Assembly (NCBI GenBank): GCA_003696675.1 | Contig: RFGH01000044.1 | Location: forward strand, 1 to 60,427 | Length of the DNA: 60,427 nucleotides | Direction of reading: 5' to 3' | Origin: Planctomycetota bacterium | GTDB lineage: Bacteria > Planctomycetota > Phycisphaerae > Phycisphaerales > UBA1924 | Part shown: one piece after another, positions 32,593 to 40,459 of the stretch | How the letters are laid out: each line of letters starts with the position of its first letter | Position numbering within the stretch: position 1 is the first letter of the stretch | Notes under the pieces: generated by a model | Databases searched by the model: none | Told to the model about the DNA's origin: nothing | What the model saw: the letters and a program-made list of their open reading frames with translations, nothing else | Program-made: the position numbers and the translations under genes

Positions 32593-32695
32593 GAACCCTC
32601 CCAGCGGTGCTTCTGTCGGGCGAGCATCGGTTCGATCGGTCCCTCCAAGCCAACCGGATGCGGATCACAGACCGTTCTCGGACGATCCCGGGCCG

Positions 32696-33511
32696 TCACC
32701 TGTCCGGCGTCGGGTCCAGACCCACCGGCGTGGACGCGGTCTCGTTCGGCGGCGGCGGCACGAAGGGCAGATACTCGTACGGCTTCTTCTCCCTACTGAA
32801 AGCCGGATACACATACGGCTGCTGCCCGGCGAACAGGTCGTCGGTCGCGCTCGCCCACCGAGTCCATGCGCTGCGGTCCACCCCGAAGTCCTGGCCCGTC
32901 AGCGTCACCAGCGATCTCCGCACGGCGTGGTTCACCGCCAACCGAGGGTCGGCCAACGCGGCGATCAACCCCTGCAGCACGCGGGGCTGGGCATACTGCC
33001 CGAGCGCCTCGGCCGCTGCGACACGCACATCCGCTTCGGGTTCCTTGTCCGCCCGGATCGCATCGAGCAACGCCGGCACGGCGTCGGGGTTGTGAAGCCG
33101 CTGCAAGGACCGGGCCGCCTCGAACCGCACATAGCGATCCTCGTCGCTGAGCAGTTCGACCAGCCGCATCGCGTGGACCGGCTCGCCGTGCCGCCCGAGG
33201 GCGCGGGCACCGGCGGCACGAACACCGGGGTCCTCGTCCTCGATGGCATCGAGGTACAACTGGATGTAGACCGGCTGCCCACCGAAATCGGCGTTGGAGA
33301 GCAGCGTCGTGCCCTGGTACCGCCGCTCGGGCGAATATGGGTCCGTCGCCATCTCGGCCGCTTCGATCGGCGTGGTCTGGGGAACGAAGACCTGAAGCAG
33401 GCTCTCGGTGCCACGCGGCACATTGTCAAAGGTGCCGCACCCGCCCAACGCACCCGAGAGGCACGTCAGGGCCGGCACCGACATCCGTGTCATGGCCGCG
33501 AAACTCCGCAT
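32696..33511 (-). CDS. HEAT-repeat lipoprotein
   Basis: A 271-residue protein. The N-terminus MRSFAAMTRMSVPALTCLSG leads to lipobox LGGC near residue 25. The mature part has several helical HEAT-like repeats: DEDPGVRAAGARALGRHGEP, EDRYVRFEAARSLQRLHNPD, EADVRVAAAEALGQYAQP, DPRLAVNHAVRRSLVTLTG. They form a scaffold for binding other proteins. The C-terminus is Pro-rich (FVPPPPNETAST). A second start at 33493 is possible. It is in a run of minus-strand genes with the coiled-coil protein 31 bases upstream. Confidence 0.8.
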   Translation of the reverse strand: MRSFAAMTRMSVPALTCLSGALGGCGTFDNVPRGTESLLQVFVPQTTPIEAAEMATDPYSPERRYQGTTLLSNADFGGQPVYIQLYLDAIEDEDPGVRAAGARALGRHGEPVHAMRLVELLSDEDRYVRFEAARSLQRLHNPDAVPALLDAIRADKEPEADVRVAAAEALGQYAQPRVLQGLIAALADPRLAVNHAVRRSLVTLTGQDFGVDRSAWTRWASATDDLFAGQQPYVYPAFSREKKPYEYLPFVPPPPNETASTPVGLDPTPDR

Positions 33512-33542
33512 AGAGCGAGTATACCCGGAGCCGGGGGGCGAC

Positions 33543-34220
33543 TCAGAACGCGACATCATCCCGCAACGCCAGCGGCGGACCGAGGATCTCGGCGGCCAGG
33601 ATCGCACGACGCAGATCGTCCCGCCCGCTGAGCAGGGCCTGCGCAGGCGCGGGACCGCGGGCGACGGTGGGCACCTGAGCAATCGGACGGATCGCCTCGG
33701 CCACCGCGGTCGGGCCGCGCATCGGTTCGATCGCCGCCGCACGCTCCATCGGTCGTCCGCGGGGGGGCGCCACGGGTTGCGCCTGCCGGCGAGAATCGGG
33801 GCGGACCGGCTGCGGACGGGCCTGGGGCTGCGGGCGGGGGGTGGCCCGCGGCTTGGGCGCCGGCTGCTGGCGAGAGGGCACGGGAGCCGGGGCCGCCTGC
33901 CCTTGCTGGGCGGCCCGCTTTGCGCGGAGTTCGGCCAGGCGACGCTGCTGGAGTTCGCGAAGCTGCTGGGCCCGCTGGGCCTGCATCGCCGCGAGAGCGC
34001 GCCGGCGTTCTTCTTCAGCATCGACCGGGCGGGAGGACTCCACCGGGCGACCGGTCCGCATCGCCTCGAGTTCCATCCGCTGGCGGGCCTGCACCGCCCG
34101 CCGCTTGGCACGCTGCTCCTTGATCCACGCGGCCAGACGCCCGAGGGCGCCGAGCCCGCCGATGAGCACAAACGCGATGATCGTCGCGTTGTTGAGCAAA
34201 AACTGGAAGAACTGGCTCAT
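33543..34220 (-). CDS. Membrane-anchored coiled-coil, Pro/Gln/Arg-rich protein
   Basis: A 225-residue protein: one N-terminal transmembrane segment (NATIIAFVLIGGLGALGRLA), then about 75 residues of Arg/Glu/Ala/Gln-rich helix (RRALAAMQAQRAQQLRELQQ onward) that should be a coiled coil, a Pro/Gln/Arg-rich low-complexity linker, and a C-terminal part with ILGPPLALRDDVAF. Start ATG 34220 has GGAGACCGG before it. This layout is common among planctomycete membrane proteins but I cannot assign a function. It lies between the ABC ATPase and the HEAT lipoprotein on the same strand. Confidence 0.7.
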   Translation of the reverse strand: MSQFFQFLLNNATIIAFVLIGGLGALGRLAAWIKEQRAKRRAVQARQRMELEAMRTGRPVESSRPVDAEEERRRALAAMQAQRAQQLRELQQRRLAELRAKRAAQQGQAAPAPVPSRQQPAPKPRATPRPQPQARPQPVRPDSRRQAQPVAPPRGRPMERAAAIEPMRGPTAVAEAIRPIAQVPTVARGPAPAQALLSGRDDLRRAILAAEILGPPLALRDDVAF

Positions 34221-34230
34221 CCGGTCTCCA

Positions 34231-35013
34231 TCATACGGACGCGTCCCGCCCCGGGATGCCCGGAGCGATCACCACCCCAAGACCGGGGGCATCGGTCCGC
34301 ACCATGGGCGTGGCGAACAACCGACTGAGGGTGGCTTGGCTGAGCATTTCATCGGCCGGACCGCACCCTGCACACCGCCCATCGCCGGCCAAGAGCACCA
34401 CATCCTGGGCGATCCGGGCGGCCGCGGTCAGGTCGTGAAGCACCACCACCACCCCGACCCCGGCCCGTGCGAGATCGGCGAACATCAACATGGCATCCGC
34501 CGCGTGGCGCGGGTCCATTGCAGCGATCGGCTCATCCGCGAGCAGCAGGGCGCCCTCCCGCCCGTCGATCTGGGCCACCGCTCTGGCCAGCGATACCCGC
34601 TGCCGCTGCCCGACGCTCAGCGCGCCGAATGGAACACGGGCGAGGTCGTCCAGCGCGAGTCGGTCCATGGCTCGATCGACCGCGTCCCGGGATCCCCCCG
34701 AACCAAGGGGTCCGAAGCCGACCACGGTCCGCGTATCAAAGTCGAAAGCAACTTCCGGCTGCTGGGCGACCAGCGCGATCCGGCGGGCCCGCTCCCGGGG
34801 CGAGAAGTCTCCCAGCGGGCGGGAATCCAGGCAGACCACCCCCTCGTTCGGGCGTTTCACGCCAGCGAGCACCCTGAGCAGCGTGCTTTTGCCCCCGCCG
34901 TTCGGGCCGACCACAGCCGTGACGCGTCCGGGCCGGACGATGCACGAGACCCCCCGGAGCGCGTGGCGTCCGCCGGGATAGGTCACATGGATGGACTCGG
35001 CCGCCAGCGTCAT
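34231..35013 (-). CDS. ABC transporter ATPase of the FecCD/BtuCD/HmuUV type
   Basis: A 260-residue ATPase with Walker A VVGPNGGGKSTLLRVLAG near residue 35, signature LSVGQRQRVSLARA near 127 (V replaces G in LSGGQ), Walker B ALLLADEPIAAMDP near 155, and the switch His in VVLHDLTAAA. The family imports iron-siderophore, heme or cobalamin. There is no permease gene in the window. A BtuF-like binding protein lies 4.2 kb downstream (39252-40343, minus), which makes a cobalamin or corrinoid system the most likely, but the linkage is loose and is inference. ATG 35013 is the start. It shares a promoter region with the divergent SDR gene. Confidence 0.88.
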   Translation of the reverse strand: MTLAAESIHVTYPGGRHALRGVSCIVRPGRVTAVVGPNGGGKSTLLRVLAGVKRPNEGVVCLDSRPLGDFSPRERARRIALVAQQPEVAFDFDTRTVVGFGPLGSGGSRDAVDRAMDRLALDDLARVPFGALSVGQRQRVSLARAVAQIDGREGALLLADEPIAAMDPRHAADAMLMFADLARAGVGVVVVLHDLTAAARIAQDVVLLAGDGRCAGCGPADEMLSQATLSRLFATPMVRTDAPGLGVVIAPGIPGRDASV

Positions 35014-35065
35014 CGGGCGATGCTATCTCGGGGCGGCGGCGCGGCACCGCCCGTACGATGCCCGC

Positions 35066-36064
35066 GTGGAGAACGGAATCGACACAACAGCGACCCCGAC
35101 CGGCTCACCCGGCACGGCGGCCATCACCGGGGCGACCGGCTTCGTAGGGCAGCACATCGTCCGCGAGCTCCTGATGCGGGGCTGGCAGGTTCGCGCGCTC
35201 GTGCGATCGGAAAGCAAGGCACGCCGGGTGCTTCCGGAGGGGACCGGGCTGACCCTGGTCAGCGGCGATGTGCTCGACACCGCCGCCCTCGATCGGCTGA
35301 TGACCGGTGTAGACGCCTGCATCCACCTCGTCGGCATCATCCGCGAAGCGGGCGGGCAACAGACCTTCGAGAACATGCACGCCGAAGCCACCAGGCGCGT
35401 CGTGGCGGCGGGTGAGCGTGCTTCCCGGGCCCGCCCGATCCGTCATATTCAGATGTCCGCCCTCGGCGTTCGTGACGGATCGACGATCCCGTATCAACGG
35501 ACCAAACGCGAGGGCGAGCGTGCGGTCGAGGCGTCCTCCCTGCGATGGACGATCTTCCGCCCCGGTCTGATCCACGGGCACGACGGCGAGTTCACGCAGA
35601 TGGCGGCCGCATGGGTCCGAGGCAAGTCCGCACCGTGGTTGTTCGTGCCGTTCTTCACGCCGGGTTGGAACCCCTTCGCCAAGGGCGTGCCCGTCGCTCC
35701 GGTGTTCGTGGACGATGTGGCGCGCATGTTCTGCGATGCCGTGACGAACGACGCGGCGATCGGGCGGACCTACGATCTGGCCGGGGCGGAGACGCTGACC
35801 TTCGACGACATGCTTCGCGTCTACCAGAGGCTTGTGCCGGGCGCCAAGAGGCTCCCGTTGGTGGGCGTTCCGGGACCGCTGGCCGTCCTGCAGGCCAAGC
35901 TGCTCGGGGCAGTGGGGCTGGGCAAACTGCTGCCGTTCGACGAGGGCATGGCCCGGATGGCCATGGAACCCAGCGTGTCGGAATGCACGCTGGCCAAGGC
36001 CGAGCTGGGCTACGACCCCGAACCGTTCACCGAATCGCTGCGGTCCTACGCGGACAAGCTCTAA
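35066..36064 (+). CDS. NAD(P)-binding epimerase-like SDR (complex I NDUFA9-like subfamily)
   Basis: A 332-residue extended short-chain dehydrogenase-like protein. Dinucleotide site AAITGATGFVGQHIVRELL near residue 14, then VRALVRSESKARRVL, GDVLDTAALDRLM and the IIREAGGQQTFENMHAEATR region; RTKREGERAVEAS replaces the YxxxK pair with no tyrosine, so dehydrogenase activity is doubtful and a structural or binding role, as in NDUFA9-like proteins, is possible. The C-terminal part has MFCDAVTNDAAIGRTYDLAG and a loop with PLVGVPGPLAVLQAKLLGAV. Start GTG 35066; the preceding frame is open but lies in the ABC-ATPase promoter region. Followed 35 bases on by rnr. Confidence 0.85.
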   Translation: MENGIDTTATPTGSPGTAAITGATGFVGQHIVRELLMRGWQVRALVRSESKARRVLPEGTGLTLVSGDVLDTAALDRLMTGVDACIHLVGIIREAGGQQTFENMHAEATRRVVAAGERASRARPIRHIQMSALGVRDGSTIPYQRTKREGERAVEASSLRWTIFRPGLIHGHDGEFTQMAAAWVRGKSAPWLFVPFFTPGWNPFAKGVPVAPVFVDDVARMFCDAVTNDAAIGRTYDLAGAETLTFDDMLRVYQRLVPGAKRLPLVGVPGPLAVLQAKLLGAVGLGKLLPFDEGMARMAMEPSVSECTLAKAELGYDPEPFTESLRSYADKL

Positions 36065-36098
36065 ACAACCCAAGTCTCTTCAACAACAGGAAACCAAC

Positions 36099-38573
36099 AT
36101 GGCACTTCAATACCGCGACCGGCTCATCTCGTACATCTCGTCCGATGACTACCGACCCTTGCCGATCCCCAGAGTTGCCAAGGAACTCCGCATCGACGAT
36201 GTGGAGGACTTCGGCGCCGCGGTGCGCGAGCTGGCGGCCGAGGGTGTCATCGAACTCGACGATTCCGGGCGGATCCAGCTTCCCTTCCGTGCGGACAAGG
36301 GCGAGCTCATCGGCCAGTTCCGCGGCACGATGAAGGGTATCGGCTTCGTGATCCCCTCGGACACGAGCCACGGCTCGGACATCTTCATCCCGCCCGACGC
36401 GACGATGGGCGCCCTGACCGGGGACATCGTGAAGGTCGCGTACTACCGCGACAAGGGGCGTGAGCGACGCCTGGGCACCATGGAACGGCAGTACGCCGGC
36501 GAGGTCATCGAGATCGTCCGACGCAAGCGGGCGAACTTCACCGGCGAAATCATGAAACGCGACGGGCGGTGGATCGTGTTCCCCGATGGACGCGAGCTGA
36601 CCGACCCGGTGATCGTCCGCGACGCCGAAGCCAAGAATGTCCGCGAGGGCGACAAGGTGGTACTCGAGATGATCGAGTACCCCGAACAGGGCAGCCTGGG
36701 CGTGGGGGTGATCGTCAAGGTGCTGGGCGAGGCCGGGCAGCCCGATGTTGAGACGCAGGCCGTGATCGCCGCGTACTCGCTGCCCAGCAACGAGTTCCCC
36801 GAAGCATGCGTGGAGCAGGCACGCGACGCGACGGCCCGCTTCGAGGAGGAGATGGACGCGTATGAAAAGGGCGGCATCGAAGCTCTAGACATGCGCACGG
36901 ACCTCACGGGCGATTTCATCTGCACCATCGACCCACCGGACGCCAAGGACTACGACGACGCGATCTCGATCAAACGGACCGATGACGGTTACGAGCTGGG
37001 CATCCACATCGCCGATGTCGCAAACTTCATCCCCATCGGATCCGCGCTCGATCTCGAAGCGCGGCAGCGGGGCAACTCTGTCTACCTGCCACGCCTCGTC
37101 ATCCCGATGCTGCCCGAGGTCCTTTCCAACGGCATCTGCTCGCTGCAGGAGGGCGTGCTGCGGTATGCCAAGACCGCCATCATCCGCTACGACAAGCGGG
37201 GCAATGTCAAGAGCCGTGACTTCTGCCAGAGCCTGATCAAGAGCCGCAAGCGGATGACCTACCTCGAGGCACAGGCCCTGATCGACGGAAACCTCGAGGA
37301 AGCCAAGAAACATGCCAAGACCGATACGCCGCACACCGAGGAACTCATCGCCACCTGCCGACTGATGGACGAGTTGGCAAAGCTCATCCGAGAGCGGCGG
37401 CGCAAGGCGGGCATGATCCACCTCGACCTGCCCGAGGTCGAACTGATCTTCGACGAAAACGGCAAGGTGATCGACGCCGAGCCCGAAGATGACGCCTTCA
37501 CGCACACGCTGATCGAGATGTTCATGGTCGAGGCCAATGAGGCCGTCGCCACGCTCTTCGAGAGTCTTGGGGTGCCTGTGATCCGGCGCATCCACCCCGA
37601 ACCGACGCCCAACGACACCGACGATCTGCGTCGCGCGGCGACCGTCGCGGGCTACAAGATCCCCAAGAGTCCGGATCGCTTCGAACTGCAGGCCCTGCTC
37701 GACGCGACCGCCGGCACCGACGCGGCCCGCGCGGTGCATATGGCCGTGCTGCGCACGCTGACCAAGGCGACATACTCGCCCGCCCTCATCGGCCATTATG
37801 CCCTCGCATCGCACGCGTACTCGCACTTCACCAGCCCGATCCGTCGCTATCCAGACCTGACCGTGCACCGTTCGCTGGTCGCATACCTCGAGCGGACCGA
37901 CAACGGACGCAACCGTCCGAGGGACGATCAGGCCCGCGTCGCGCTTGGGCGTGAGCTCAAAGAAGACGAACGCTGTCCGCACCAGCAGGAGTTGGTCGAA
38001 ATCGGTAACCACTGCTCGAACACCGAGGTCAACGCCACCGAGGCAGAGCGGGAGCTGCGCCAGTTCCTCGTGCTCCAACTCATGGCCGAGCACATCGGCG
38101 AGGAGTTCGAGGGCGTCGTCACAGGCGTTAGCCCCAAGGGCGTGTATGTCCAACTGAACAAGTACCTCGCCGACGGCATGATCCAGAAGTCCGACCTGCC
38201 GGGCGATACCACCCGCTCCAACCGCCCGCCGACCTGGAAAATCGACGACAAAACCGGGGCCCTCGTCGACATCCACTCTGGGCGCAGCTACGCAATGGGA
38301 AACTCAGTGCGTGTGGTCGTGGCGTCCGTCGACCTCGCCACACGCCGGATGGACCTGCAGATCTCCGACGCCGCCAGCCGGGCCGCCGGCAAGGCCAAGC
38401 CCGTCAAGGGACTCCAACTCGGTGTCGACGGCCATTTTGGCGGGCTCGGCGATGCCAAGGGCGCCGGCTTCAAGACCCCCGGCGCCAGACGCCGCAACCA
38501 AAAGAGCAAGTCACGCGACAAACGCAAGAGCGATCACCGCCAAGACCGCAAGAACAAGGGCAAACGCCAGTGA
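36099..38573 (+). CDS. rnr: Ribonuclease R (3'-5' exoribonuclease)
   Basis: RNase R degrades structured RNA from the 3' end and takes part in tmRNA-linked decay. The 824-residue protein has an N-terminal winged-helix (AALQ-type start MALQYRDRLISYISSDDYR), cold-shock domains (GTMKGIGFVIPSDTSHGSDI), the RNB catalytic domain with FICTIDPPDAKDYDDAISI near residue 271 (active-site Asps) and HFTSPIRRYPDL near 575, an S1 domain (GVVTGVSPKGVYVQLNK near 670) and a Lys/Arg-rich tail (RRNQKSKSRDKRKSDHRQD). ATG 36099 follows CAGGAAACC. Length matches RNase R (about 800), longer than RNase II. Confidence 0.96.
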   Translation: MALQYRDRLISYISSDDYRPLPIPRVAKELRIDDVEDFGAAVRELAAEGVIELDDSGRIQLPFRADKGELIGQFRGTMKGIGFVIPSDTSHGSDIFIPPDATMGALTGDIVKVAYYRDKGRERRLGTMERQYAGEVIEIVRRKRANFTGEIMKRDGRWIVFPDGRELTDPVIVRDAEAKNVREGDKVVLEMIEYPEQGSLGVGVIVKVLGEAGQPDVETQAVIAAYSLPSNEFPEACVEQARDATARFEEEMDAYEKGGIEALDMRTDLTGDFICTIDPPDAKDYDDAISIKRTDDGYELGIHIADVANFIPIGSALDLEARQRGNSVYLPRLVIPMLPEVLSNGICSLQEGVLRYAKTAIIRYDKRGNVKSRDFCQSLIKSRKRMTYLEAQALIDGNLEEAKKHAKTDTPHTEELIATCRLMDELAKLIRERRRKAGMIHLDLPEVELIFDENGKVIDAEPEDDAFTHTLIEMFMVEANEAVATLFESLGVPVIRRIHPEPTPNDTDDLRRAATVAGYKIPKSPDRFELQALLDATAGTDAARAVHMAVLRTLTKATYSPALIGHYALASHAYSHFTSPIRRYPDLTVHRSLVAYLERTDNGRNRPRDDQARVALGRELKEDERCPHQQELVEIGNHCSNTEVNATEAERELRQFLVLQLMAEHIGEEFEGVVTGVSPKGVYVQLNKYLADGMIQKSDLPGDTTRSNRPPTWKIDDKTGALVDIHSGRSYAMGNSVRVVVASVDLATRRMDLQISDAASRAAGKAKPVKGLQLGVDGHFGGLGDAKGAGFKTPGARRRNQKSKSRDKRKSDHRQDRKNKGKRQ

Positions 38574-38606
38574 CCCTGCTGGTGAGCACGCCCCCGGAGG
38601 AAACCG

Positions 38607-39245
38607 ATGAAATCGCTCGCCGTTTTCGGAATCGCCTGCGTCGCCCTCACGACCGGCTGCGCGTCGATCGGCACCCACGCCTCGCCCCCCGCCGATCAGG
38701 ACCGCCTGTTGCTCCTGCGGGACTACCTCACCGGGTCGTTCAGCAGCGCCGAGCAGGCCGCACGCGATCAGTCGTACTTCCACATCGTGCTGCATATGAC
38801 CCCCATGTGGACCTGGCGCGACGACGGTCCGTGGCTGTATGTCGAGCAGGCGCTCGCCCAAGCCGCCGAACGCCCGTACCGCCAGCGCGTCTACAAGCTC
38901 GAACGCACCGGCGACGGGGCGTACCGCTCGCGCGTGTTCGTGTTCGAGAACCCGCTCGAGCACGCGGGCGCGTGGAAGTCCGGCAGCCCCCTGTCCGAAA
39001 TGTCGCCCGACGATCTCGACGAGCGCGTGGGCTGCGCCATTCGGCTGGAGTGGCAGAACGGCGCGTTCGTCGGTTCGACCGGCGGCACCGGCTGCCCGAG
39101 CGACCTCAACGGCTCGGCCTACGCCACCTCGGAGGTCGTGATCGAAGCCGACCGCCTGCTCACCTGGGACCGCGGCTTCGACGCCACCGGACAACAGGTC
39201 TGGGGCGCGACCAAGGGCGGCTACGAGTTCATCCGCGAGGATTGA
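38607..39245 (+). CDS. CpcT/CpeT-like lipoprotein
   Basis: A 212-residue protein with a lipoprotein signal (MKSLAVFGIACVALTTGCAS; lipobox TTGC near residues 15-18) and a CpeT/CpcT-like beta-barrel domain: LRDYLTGSFSSAEQAARDQ, HIVLHMTPMWTWRDDGPWLY and VEQALAQAAERPYRQRVYKL, which match that family's core. In cyanobacteria these are phycobiliprotein chromophore lyases, but relatives occur in non-photosynthetic bacteria. Here no phycobiliprotein gene is present, so a different ligand is expected. ATG 38607 has GGAGGAAACC. It lies 33 bases after rnr, possibly on the same transcript. Confidence 0.8.
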   Translation: MKSLAVFGIACVALTTGCASIGTHASPPADQDRLLLLRDYLTGSFSSAEQAARDQSYFHIVLHMTPMWTWRDDGPWLYVEQALAQAAERPYRQRVYKLERTGDGAYRSRVFVFENPLEHAGAWKSGSPLSEMSPDDLDERVGCAIRLEWQNGAFVGSTGGTGCPSDLNGSAYATSEVVIEADRLLTWDRGFDATGQQVWGATKGGYEFIRED

Positions 39246-39251
39246 TCCGGC

Positions 39252-40343
39252 TCAACCCGCCCACAGCCGCCACGGGAACCCCTCGGGGATCAGATCCTCA
39301 CGCCCGTTCAGCCAGCCCACCAGAAACTCGAGCGCATCGAGCACCCGCGGCCCGGGGCGGTTGAACATCTGGTTGCCATCGACCACCGCGACGCGCCCGG
39401 CGCGAGCGGCGGGCAGGTCCCGGAACCACGCCTGCCCCGCCAGCTTCTCGGTCTCTCCCCACGCCTGATCGAGCGTCAGCCCGCAGGGTGCGATGACCAG
39501 AAAGTCCGGCTTCGACGACGCGAAGATTTCCGGAACGACCGCAATCGAGTGCCCCGCGACCCGTTCGGCCATCTGCGGGCCGATCGCCGCCCCGGACCCG
39601 GGCCTGGCGACCGACTCGTTGAGCGGGTGGCGTGCGCCGGCCCGCTCGATCAGCTGCACCGTCCAGTGACCGGCGACGAAGATCGGGTCGGTCCATTCCA
39701 TGAACCCCACCACCGGCCCGTCCGCGTAGGGGTTGACATGTTCCAACGCGCGGCTCTCACGCTCGCGGAGACCCACGACCGCATGCAACGCCTCCCGCTC
39801 CAGGCCGCACGCCCGCCCCACCGCCAGGATGTCGTCGAGGATGTCCTCGACCGTGGTCGGGTTCAGACTGAGCACCGCGGGCTTCGGGTCCAGTCGATCG
39901 GCGACCTGCCGGACCGTTGCGTGATCGATCGAGCACACCGAGCAGAGGTCCTGGGTCAGGATCAGGTCGGGCTTCAGAGCCGCGAGCCGCTCGGCGTCGA
40001 GCGTATAGAGAGGTTCGCCGGAGGCGGTCGCCGATCGGACCTGCTCATCGATGGCCCGGCAGGCATCGGAATCGGCGAAGTCCGCGTTTGTGCGCGCCCC
40101 GGTGAGCGCCGGCAGCGATGCCAGCCCTTGCGGAAAGTCGCATTCGTGCGAGCGGGCGACGAGGCGGTCCGCCCCCCCGATCAGGGCGAGGATCTCGGTG
40201 GCCGACGGAACGAGGCTGACCACGCGCCGGGCGTCGCCGCGAAGATCGGGGCGCTCGGTGCGTCGGAACCGCGGGTCGACGGGGTCCGCGGGCTGATCAT
40301 TGTTGATGGTCGGCAGTCGCAACGAACGATCTCCCAGAAACAT
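39252..40343 (-). CDS. Cobalamin/siderophore-binding protein-like (BtuF family)
   Basis: A 363-residue protein of the class III periplasmic-binding-protein fold: RRVVSLVPSATEILALIGGA near residue 42, LTQDLCSVCSIDHA near 132, EWTDPIFVAGHWTVQLIERA and the C-terminal FNRPGPRVLDALEFL. Such proteins bind cobalamin or iron complexes. The N-terminus MFLGDRSLRLPTINNDQPAD has no signal peptide and no lipobox, so export is not supported; a cytosolic corrinoid-binding role or an undetected upstream start are alternatives. It converges with the CpeT-like gene (six bases between). The ABC ATPase of matching type lies 4.2 kb away on the same strand. Confidence 0.8.
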   Translation of the reverse strand: MFLGDRSLRLPTINNDQPADPVDPRFRRTERPDLRGDARRVVSLVPSATEILALIGGADRLVARSHECDFPQGLASLPALTGARTNADFADSDACRAIDEQVRSATASGEPLYTLDAERLAALKPDLILTQDLCSVCSIDHATVRQVADRLDPKPAVLSLNPTTVEDILDDILAVGRACGLEREALHAVVGLRERESRALEHVNPYADGPVVGFMEWTDPIFVAGHWTVQLIERAGARHPLNESVARPGSGAAIGPQMAERVAGHSIAVVPEIFASSKPDFLVIAPCGLTLDQAWGETEKLAGQAWFRDLPAARAGRVAVVDGNQMFNRPGPRVLDALEFLVGWLNGREDLIPEGFPWRLWAG

Positions 40344-40459
40344 CCGAGCCGCCCGGGATGGGGGAATCGGACCGCCTCCGGGCGGTCTGAAACCGCCCGT
40401 TCGGCTACGCTCATGACGACGGTACGCCCGCGCCGAGGCGGGCAGCGAGGAGCCTTGCT

